From an uncultured Gammaproteobacteria bacterium (GTDB lineage Bacteria > Pseudomonadota > Gammaproteobacteria > Pseudomonadales > Pseudohongiellaceae): a stretch of DNA of 64,000 bases. The first letter of the stretch is position 1; the number at the start of each line of letters is the position of its first letter. The position numbers and the translations under genes are program-made. Below are positions 59,328 to 64,000 of this stretch, piece after piece. The notes beneath the pieces were generated by a model that saw nothing but the letters and a program-made list of their open reading frames with translations, had not been told where the DNA came from and ran no database searches. The stretch covers positions 434,001 through 498,000 of the forward strand of contig CAJXVC010000001.1 in NCBI GenBank assembly GCA_913060975.1. Direction: 5' to 3'.

Positions 59328-59604
59328 AGTAACTGGCCTCCAACGCTTGTACGGCCAGCTTCATTACATTCACCAGAACGATTGAATTTTTGCCTTTCAC
59401 GTTCGGTGAATCCTTCTTAATCCGGGGCAGTCGGCCATCGGAGAGCATCTTTCGGACTGTATTTAACGGGATTCCTGTCATTTGCGCGTACAACTCGGGC
59501 CGCATGCCGTCGGCACCGCCCAGCACGATCACGGGCTGAGTCGGCGACAACGCTTTAATAGCGGCCTCGTCGAGTATGCAAATTTTGGGTGGTAGTCCGG
59601 TCAT
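59326..59604 (-). CDS. Cro/excisionase-like DNA-binding protein
   Basis: 92 residues; LYAQMTGIPLNTVRKMLSDGRLPRIKK (about 38-64) has the winged-helix/MerR-like helix-turn-helix plus basic wing used by phage excisionases and Cro-type regulators. First leftward gene, facing the repressor gene across a 113-bp operator region. Likely controls the lytic switch or excision. Confidence 0.7.
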   Translation of the reverse strand: MTGLPPKICILDEAAIKALSPTQPVIVLGGADGMRPELYAQMTGIPLNTVRKMLSDGRLPRIKKDSPNVKGKNSIVLVNVMKLAVQALEASY

Positions 59605-59630
59605 TGTGCTAACCTAGCCGATTGGTACGC

Positions 59631-59660
59631 CTGACCACACCATATGGTGCACATGGTCAG
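59631..59660. promoter_or_regulatory. Operator cluster, Cro-like side
   Basis: Outer arms CTGACCA (59631-59637) and TGGTCAG (59654-59660) flank a perfect 12-bp palindrome CACCATATGGTG (59638-59649). It lies between the divergent repressor and Cro-like genes, so it is the natural binding site for one or both. Confidence 0.65.
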
Positions 59661-59674
59661 ACTATATTCAATAT

Positions 59675-59692
59675 GTGGTATTTGAGTACCAC
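59675..59692. promoter_or_regulatory. Operator, repressor side
   Basis: Inverted repeat GTGGTA-N6-TACCAC, 26 bp before the repressor start codon. Shares the TGGT/ACCA core with the neighbouring cluster. Confidence 0.6.
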
Positions 59693-59717
59693 GGAAAATT
59701 ATCTGTAAAACACATAG

Positions 59718-60056
59718 ATGTCAACTACTATCGGTCAAAAAATCTGCGACTTGAGAAAAAAAGAAAATCTCAGTCAGCAAAAATTCGCAGACTTAATCGG
59801 CACAACGAAAGCTATGGTTTATCGATGGGAATCGAAAGGCGCAAGCCCGTCGGCAGATTCGCTCGAAAAAATCATGAACCACCCGCGATTTTCTAAATAT
59901 GCCGCCTGGCTAATGGGGATCGATCGCCAGACACAGGAATCTCCACCGCCTCACTATCTGACTGAGAAGTTCGACAAGCTACCGCGCACAAAGCAGCGCG
60001 AATTGCTGGATTACATGGATTTTCTGTTGGCTCAGCAGGAGAAAGGTAAGACTTGA
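59718..60056 (+). CDS. Xre-family prophage repressor
   Basis: 112 residues with a classic HTH_3 domain (about 4-60): IGQKICDLRKKENLSQQKFADLIGTTKAMVYRWESKG. A linker and a helical C-terminus follow (DKLPRTKQRELLDYMDFLLAQQEK), which could support dimerisation. No RecA-cleavage peptidase domain is present, so induction would not use the LexA-like self-cleavage route. Divergent from the Cro-like gene. Confidence 0.8.
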   Translation: MSTTIGQKICDLRKKENLSQQKFADLIGTTKAMVYRWESKGASPSADSLEKIMNHPRFSKYAAWLMGIDRQTQESPPPHYLTEKFDKLPRTKQRELLDYMDFLLAQQEKGKT

Positions 60057-60129
60057 CCAGCATGCGCTGGTGGGAGTTGAGCTTGTGGTATTTGGTGATG
60101 AACAGGCGGCGGCAATCACGGATCGGCAT
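59893..60129 (-). CDS. Possible small antisense gene over the repressor 3' end
   Basis: 78 codons with a strong ribosome site (GAGGAG, 5 bases before the ATG). The first 24 residues (MPIRDCRRLFITKYHKLNSHQ...) lie outside the repressor; the rest is antisense to it. Protein-like only at the start. Could be a genuine short regulator, or a leftover of an older gene. Confidence 0.25.
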   Translation of the reverse strand: MPIRDCRRLFITKYHKLNSHQRMLVKSYLSPAEPTENPCNPAIRAALCAVACRTSQSDSEAVEIPVSGDRSPLARRHI

Positions 60130-60143
60130 GGCGGCTCCTCAAG

Positions 60144-60173
60144 GCATTATTAAATAGTGGCACTTAATAACGC
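60144..60173. promoter_or_regulatory. Operator-like dyad upstream of the integrase
   Basis: Arms TTATTAA (60147-60153) and TTAATAA (60164-60170), extended by outer GC bases, with a 10-base spacer. Located about 100 bp before the integrase start and just before the antisense frame. May control integrase expression. Confidence 0.5.
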
Positions 60174-60271
60174 GCTCAATTTTTCCATGCCCGACTGTTA
60201 GTGGCCTGATCCATAGGCACACCGGGTAACTGAATCGACGTTCTTAAACTGTACGGATATACAGTATCTAT

Positions 60272-61291
60272 ATGGCACAGAAAAAGCAAGGTCATTGGTG
60301 GGTTGATATGCGCCCCGATGGTCGCGACGGTCGGCGCTACCGAAAGAAATTTGAAACCAAAGCAGAGGCCACGGCCTTTGAAGCCTATATCACCGAGCAG
60401 CACCGGCAGAACCCCGACTGGGAGCCACCCAAAAAAGACCCCCGCCGATTATCCCAACTGGCCGCCGACTGGTACGAACTGCACGGCACCAAACTGCGCG
60501 ACGGCGCTGGCCGGTTGCAAATTCTCTACGCACTGGCCGACCGGCTTGGCGATCCCCCTGCCCGACTGCTCACCGGCGCTGACTTTACCCGGTACGCCAA
60601 TGCCAGGCTAAAAGGCAACAAGGCCAAAGACGAGAAGCCGATCAGCGCCAACACCATCAATCACGAACTGTCCTACCTGAAAGCCGTTTACAACAAACTG
60701 ATTGCGCTCGACTTGTGGCCACATGGCAACCCGGTCGACAAGGTAAGCAAGTGGAAAACGCCCGACAATGAGCTGACCTATCTGACCACAGAGCAGATCG
60801 AATACCTGCTCTATCAATGCACTCAGGGGAAAAACCCGGACGTGGCACTGTGCGCCGAACTGGCGCTCGATACCGGGGCACGTTGGGGCGAAGCCGAAAC
60901 GCTGAAACTTCGACACGTTGGCAAAGGCCAGATTACTTTCTACAACACCAAAGGCGGCAAGCCGCGACCGATCCCGATCACCGCCGACCTTGAGAAGCGA
61001 CTACGCGCCCACGCCAAAGCGCGAGCACTGCCCGATGGCCGCATTTTCGGCCCCTGTTACGATGCACTGTATAACGCCCTGAAACGGGCTGAGATTGAAT
61101 TACCGGCGGGACAAGGCACGCACGTACTGCGACACACCTTTGCGAGTCACTTCATGATGAACGGCGGTAACATAGTGACACTGCAACGCATCCTCGGACA
61201 CCACAGTATCACCATGACGCAACGCTATGCGCACCTGGCACCGGATCACTTCCTGGAAGTGTTACGGCTCAAGCCGATCAGAACGCCTTAA
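60272..61291 (+). CDS. int: Tyrosine site-specific integrase
   Basis: 339 residues. The N-terminal arm-binding part (GHWWVDMRPDGRDGRRYRKKFETKAEA) and core-binding domain precede the catalytic domain, where R204, K227, H284-x-x-R287, H310 and the nucleophile Y319 are all present. It lies next to attR and the intact tRNA-His, the usual position. It should catalyse integration into, and with an excisionase excision from, the tRNA-His gene. Confidence 0.93.
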   Translation: MAQKKQGHWWVDMRPDGRDGRRYRKKFETKAEATAFEAYITEQHRQNPDWEPPKKDPRRLSQLAADWYELHGTKLRDGAGRLQILYALADRLGDPPARLLTGADFTRYANARLKGNKAKDEKPISANTINHELSYLKAVYNKLIALDLWPHGNPVDKVSKWKTPDNELTYLTTEQIEYLLYQCTQGKNPDVALCAELALDTGARWGEAETLKLRHVGKGQITFYNTKGGKPRPIPITADLEKRLRAHAKARALPDGRIFGPCYDALYNALKRAEIELPAGQGTHVLRHTFASHFMMNGGNIVTLQRILGHHSITMTQRYAHLAPDHFLEVLRLKPIRTP

Positions 61292-61661
61292 TCAAATCGA
61301 ATTGAGCACCATCCGGAAAATTGCACACTGACCCGGGATCAGCGCTACATGCCTCCAACGACAAAGCGGCAGTCGTTGCAGTTAAGAATTCCAACATCAG
61401 AACGACCGAGCCGGAATTTCCACCAAGCGCATATTGCAGACTTGCCTGATTCCCCTGCCGAACGCCCTGCAGGACTTCCCATGTAAAGTCAGACGGATCG
61501 AGCGTGATAAACAATATCGTATCGCCATTTTGGTGAATCGATACAAAGTCGCTATAGTCCGGCACCGCCTCGTAAGTCATTACATAGATGCCATCATTCG
61601 GCCCGGATGCTTGAGCAGTCAATGTAAAACAGAGAGCCAGACCGGCCAGTATGTAACGCAT
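61278..61661 (-). CDS. Secreted cargo (moron-type) protein
   Basis: 127 residues from the ATG at 61661 (MRYILAGLALCFTLTAQA, a clear signal peptide cleaved after QAS). The mature part is a small beta-rich domain (IYVMTYEAVPDYSDFVSIHQNGDTILFITL...) with two cysteines near the end (EACSADPGSVCNF) that could form a disulfide. It is convergent with the integrase, overlaps it by 14 bp, and lies between it and attR. That is a typical place for host-benefit genes carried by prophages. Function unknown. Confidence 0.65.
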   Translation of the reverse strand: MRYILAGLALCFTLTAQASGPNDGIYVMTYEAVPDYSDFVSIHQNGDTILFITLDPSDFTWEVLQGVRQGNQASLQYALGGNSGSVVLMLEFLTATTAALSLEACSADPGSVCNFPDGAQFDLIKAF

Positions 61662-61735
61662 AACGATGCCCCTATGTGATAGATTCAAGAGTGATCGTAG
61701 TATGTCACACCTTTACGGGGACTGAATTAAATCAA

Positions 61736-61754
61736 TGTGGACACTTTGTGGACA
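61736..61754. promoter_or_regulatory. Putative integrase arm sites near attR
   Basis: TGTGGACA occurs twice, 11 bp (one helical turn) apart. The same CACTTTGTGGACA word is at 49147-49159 near attL. Inference from repeat placement only. Confidence 0.5.
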
Positions 61755-61815
61755 TTTTCCAGAACGGCGCAATTAGTGCGACCCGGCACGGCGTCGCAAC
61801 TCATTGTTTTAGATG

Positions 61816-61868
61816 GGGAAAAATGGGGTGACTGATGGGGCTCGAACCCACGACAACCGGAGTCACAG
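61816..61868. repeat. attR: 53-bp direct repeat within tRNA-His
   Basis: Right copy of the attachment repeat. It forms the 3' half of the functional tRNA-His, so integration preserved the tRNA gene. Confidence 0.95.
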
Positions 61869-61900
61869 TCCGGGGCTCTACCAGCTGAGCTACAGTCACC
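61824..61900 (-). tRNA. tRNA-His(GTG)
   Basis: Complete cloverleaf: 5' GGTGACT with the extra G-1 that marks tRNA-His, anticodon loop CTGTGAC (GTG), T-arm GGGTTCGAGCC, and encoded CCA. Its 3' half is the prophage attachment site. The 5' half is host DNA. Confidence 0.96.
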
Positions 61901-61917
61901 ATAAAACGGTCAAAATT

Positions 61918-61994
61918 TGGTCGGGGTAGAGAGATTCGAACTCCCGACATCCTGCTCCCAAAGCAGGCGCGCTACCAGACTGCGCTATACCCCG
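61918..61994 (-). tRNA. tRNA-Pro(TGG)
   Basis: Cloverleaf with acceptor CGGGGTA and TACCCCG, anticodon loop TTTGGGA (TGG), T-arm AGTTCGAATCT and encoded CCA. It lies 17 bp upstream of tRNA-His on the same strand and is probably co-transcribed with it. Confidence 0.96.
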
Positions 61995-62182
61995 AGTCGA
62001 TCCAGGCACTCGATACTATCTTTAAACCATCTTAAAACTATCTTTATACTATCTTGATACTATCCGAATACTCACTTGCAACTACACAAGTATGCCTGAA
62101 ATTCGAAAGGACGGCATCATACTCGCGTCGTACTTGCCCGTCAATGCGCGGCGGCCGTGGATTTCACTAATTCGGTAGCTTA

Positions 62183-63571
62183 TTAGCGCTCGATACGCCA
62201 GGTACTGCCACCTGTGCCGTCTTCTACCACCACATTCAGGGCAGTCAGTTGGTCGCGAATCTCGTCCGCTTTCTGCCAGTCCTTGTCAGCTCGGGCCTGA
62301 TCCCGTGCCGCCACCAGCGCATCAATCGCCTCCGCATCCAGCTCGTCGCCGCCGCTGCGGCGCAGGAATTCTTCGGCGTCAGATTGCAACACACCAAGAA
62401 TATCAGCCAGGCGTACCAGCAAGGCCCCCAACTGACTGGCCATGTCTGGATCGGTTTTCTTCAAACGATTGATCTCCGACACCATGTCAAACAAGACGGC
62501 AAAGGCTTCCGGCGTATTGAAGTCATCATCCATGGCCGCCTGAAAGGCTTTTTCAAAACGACTATTGGTCAGTGATTTGGCATTGCCAATATCCAGTCCT
62601 TTCAAGGCATGATAGAAGCGTTCAAGACCTTTCTGTGCCTGCTCCAGACTATCCAAAGAATAATTGATAGGACTGCGATACTGACTGGCCACTAACAAAT
62701 AGCGCACGGCTTCTGCATCATGTTCCTTGAGCACTTCGCGAATGGTAAAAAAATTACCCAGTGACTTGGACATCTTCTCGTTATCGATTCGCAGCGGTCC
62801 ATTGTGCAACCATACGTTGGCGAACGTGCTATCAGTTGCGCATTCGGATTGGGCAATTTCGTTTTCATGGTGTGGAAATTTTAGATCCGACCCGCCACCG
62901 TGAATATCAAAAGTATTACCCAAGGCGCAAGTGGACATGGCAGAGCATTCAATATGCCATCCCGGCCGCCCATAGCCCCAGGGCGAATCCCAGCCCACGC
63001 CATCATCAGGTGAGGCTTTCCACAACACGAAGTCACGCGGGTCTTTCTTGAGTTCACCCACTTCGATACGCGCACCATCGAGCAACTCGTCCATGTTTTT
63101 CTTGGAAAGTTTGCCGTAATCCGGGCAACGTGCCACAGAAAAATACACATCACCGTTATCAGCCCGGTAAGCGAAATCCTTGCTGACCAGAGTTTCGATC
63201 ATGGCGACAATCTGTTCAATGTGTTCTGTAGCACGCGGCTCCTGATCAGGCGGCAAGATTGCCAGCGCCTGCTCGTCGGCATGCATAGCCTTGATGTACC
63301 GCGCCGTGATATCAGAAAACAACACACCCTCTTCCTGTGCGCGCTTGAGAATCTTGTCATCGACATCCGTGATGTTGCGCACGTAGGTGACATCCAAGCC
63401 GCGGTAGCGCAAATAACGCACAATCAGATCAAATGCCACCAGCATGCGCGCATGACCAAGATGGCAGTAGTCGTAGACAGTAATGCCACAAACATACAGC
63501 CGTATCTTGCCTGGCTCGATGGGTTGCAGTGTTTCTTTACGTTGCGTCAGCGTGTTGTAAACAGTAATCAC
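62183..63571 (-). CDS. cysS: Cysteinyl-tRNA synthetase
   Basis: Charges tRNA-Cys. The 462 residues contain the zinc-site cysteine and HIGH-type motif (YVCGITVYDYCHLGHARM), WHIECSAMS, and KMSKSLGN. Length is normal. It is followed on the minus strand by the tRNA-Pro/His pair, and preceded by glnS 26 bp upstream, an arrangement known in pseudomonads. Confidence 0.97.
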   Translation of the reverse strand: MITVYNTLTQRKETLQPIEPGKIRLYVCGITVYDYCHLGHARMLVAFDLIVRYLRYRGLDVTYVRNITDVDDKILKRAQEEGVLFSDITARYIKAMHADEQALAILPPDQEPRATEHIEQIVAMIETLVSKDFAYRADNGDVYFSVARCPDYGKLSKKNMDELLDGARIEVGELKKDPRDFVLWKASPDDGVGWDSPWGYGRPGWHIECSAMSTCALGNTFDIHGGGSDLKFPHHENEIAQSECATDSTFANVWLHNGPLRIDNEKMSKSLGNFFTIREVLKEHDAEAVRYLLVASQYRSPINYSLDSLEQAQKGLERFYHALKGLDIGNAKSLTNSRFEKAFQAAMDDDFNTPEAFAVLFDMVSEINRLKKTDPDMASQLGALLVRLADILGVLQSDAEEFLRRSGGDELDAEAIDALVAARDQARADKDWQKADEIRDQLTALNVVVEDGTGGSTWRIER

Positions 63572-63597
63572 AATAAATATTCGCCGTAGTCAGGCGC

Positions 63598-64000
63598 TCA
63601 GTTGGACCAGGAATCACGCAAGGTGATTGTGCGGTTGAAAACAGGACGGGCGTCAGAACTATCTATGCTGTCAAAACAAAAATAGCCTTCACGTTCGAAT
63701 TGGAAATTGCCGGCATCGTTACCAATCACTGACGGCTCAACGATACAGTTCTCCAACTTGATCAATGACTCGGGGTTGAGGCAATTATGGTAATCAACAT
63801 CCTTGGCTTCAGGCTTTTCCTCGTTAAATAGCCGATCATAGAGTCGTACCGTCGCCGGTACGCCCTCGCTGGCCGAAACCCAGTGAATCACGCCTTTGAC
63901 CTTGCGCCCTTCCGGACTCTTGCCCAGTGTATTTTCATCAACACTGCAATTCAGTTGCACAATTTCACCACTATCATCTTTAACCACTTCGTCACAGCGA
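63598..64000 (-). CDS. glnS: Glutaminyl-tRNA synthetase, C-terminal part only
   Basis: The frame enters from beyond base 64000 (the residues before the first visible start-like codon read RCDEVVKDDSG, typical of GlnS). It covers about 133 residues of the anticodon-binding beta-barrel: LGKSPEGRKVKGVIHWVSA, RLYDRLFNEEKPEA and FQFEREGYFCFDS. The stop at 63598 is intact. The catalytic domain lies outside the window. Confidence 0.94.
   Translation of the reverse strand, partial: RCDEVVKDDSGEIVQLNCSVDENTLGKSPEGRKVKGVIHWVSASEGVPATVRLYDRLFNEEKPEAKDVDYHNCLNPESLIKLENCIVEPSVIGNDAGNFQFEREGYFCFDSIDSSDARPVFNRTITLRDSWSN

Larger units (their letters stand above)
48993..61868. mobile_element. PM2-like (corticovirus-type) tailless prophage in tRNA-His
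   Basis: About 12.8 kb between perfect 53-bp repeats, with a tyrosine integrase next to the intact tRNA copy. All late genes run leftward from a repressor/Cro-like switch. The set of HUH replication initiator, small packaging ATPase, 273-residue capsid protein directly after it, several 39-80-residue one-span proteins, spike, lysozyme-like protein and holin matches the dsDNA membrane-containing phage PM2 and its prophage relatives. There is no terminase, portal, tail tape-measure or Zot gene, which excludes tailed and filamentous phage. All core genes look intact, so it may be inducible. Confidence 0.85.

Noticed and set aside
59675-59896. 73-codon plus frame overlapping the repressor start
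   Set aside because: Runs through the operator and the repressor HTH in another frame; the HTH frame is clearly real.
48993-61868. Prophage as a filamentous (inovirus) element or a satellite island
   Set aside because: A small genome with an HUH initiator and tiny membrane proteins fits inoviruses at first sight. But the ATPase is soluble with a HerA-type HWTSQR motif rather than Zot-like, a 273-residue capsid-type protein is present, and there is a lysozyme-like/holin lysis set, which inoviruses lack.
1-64000. CRISPR arrays, insertion sequences, rRNA operons
   Set aside because: None seen. The only clear repeats are the att copies, the spike repeats and short dyads.

Overview
The window is a stretch of gammaproteobacterial chromosome. 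It looks like the Pseudomonadales and related marine orders, because several blocks keep the gene order known from Pseudomonas: leuC-leuD-asd-fimV, the nqrABCDEF-apbE-nqrM-sthA set, a GAPDH-like gene beside mfd-csiV-mtnP, and glnS-cysS followed by tRNA genes. A fused nuoCD and a FimV-type polar organiser also fit. The species cannot be named from the sequence alone.

Region 1 (1-13 kb) holds housekeeping genes, mostly on the minus strand: the 5' part of fimV, asd, leuD, leuC, aroC and prmB, with folE divergent from prmB. A four-gene set follows: gpsA, a DUF4389 membrane protein, sixA, and a DUF4892/OmpA-like protein. A SAM methyltransferase lies beyond it. leuB is not in its usual place between leuD and asd.

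Region 2 (13-37.7 kb) is a bioenergetic block, all on the minus strand. It contains a complete 13-gene Complex I operon (nuoA to nuoN), then a CBS-domain protein, the soluble transhydrogenase sthA, and a complete Na+-translocating NADH:quinone reductase operon with both maturation genes (apbE, nqrM). Two different NADH:quinone oxidoreductases and an NADH/NADPH-balancing enzyme are therefore neighbours.

Region 3 (38-48.4 kb) has a GAPDH-like enzyme with a long N-terminal extension, mfd, csiV and mtnP. A variable slot follows with a DUF1643 protein, an FkbM-type methyltransferase and a medium-chain oxidoreductase, then tRNA-Arg(TCT).

Region 4 (48,993-61,868) is a prophage of about 12.8 kb, bounded by perfect 53-bp direct repeats. 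The right repeat is the 3' half of an intact tRNA-His gene; the left is the displaced copy. The content is that of a tailless icosahedral, membrane-containing phage of the PM2 (corticovirus) type: a HUH replication initiator, a small FtsK/HerA-like packaging ATPase, a roughly 270-residue capsid protein best explained as a double-jelly-roll P2-like protein, and many tiny single-membrane-span proteins. It also has a fibre-like spike and a lysis set (lysozyme-like protein, holin, small membrane protein). At the right end are a tyrosine integrase, an Xre-type repressor facing a Cro/Xis-like gene across a shared operator region, and a secreted cargo protein. This is the most novel part of the window. 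Three of its small genes (54366-54485, 53081-53248, 52054-52173) were found by reading the gaps.

Region 5 (61.8-64 kb) holds tRNA-His, tRNA-Pro, cysS and the 3' end of glnS. The prophage splits what was probably a Pro-His-Arg tRNA cluster. No CRISPR array, rRNA or insertion sequence was seen.
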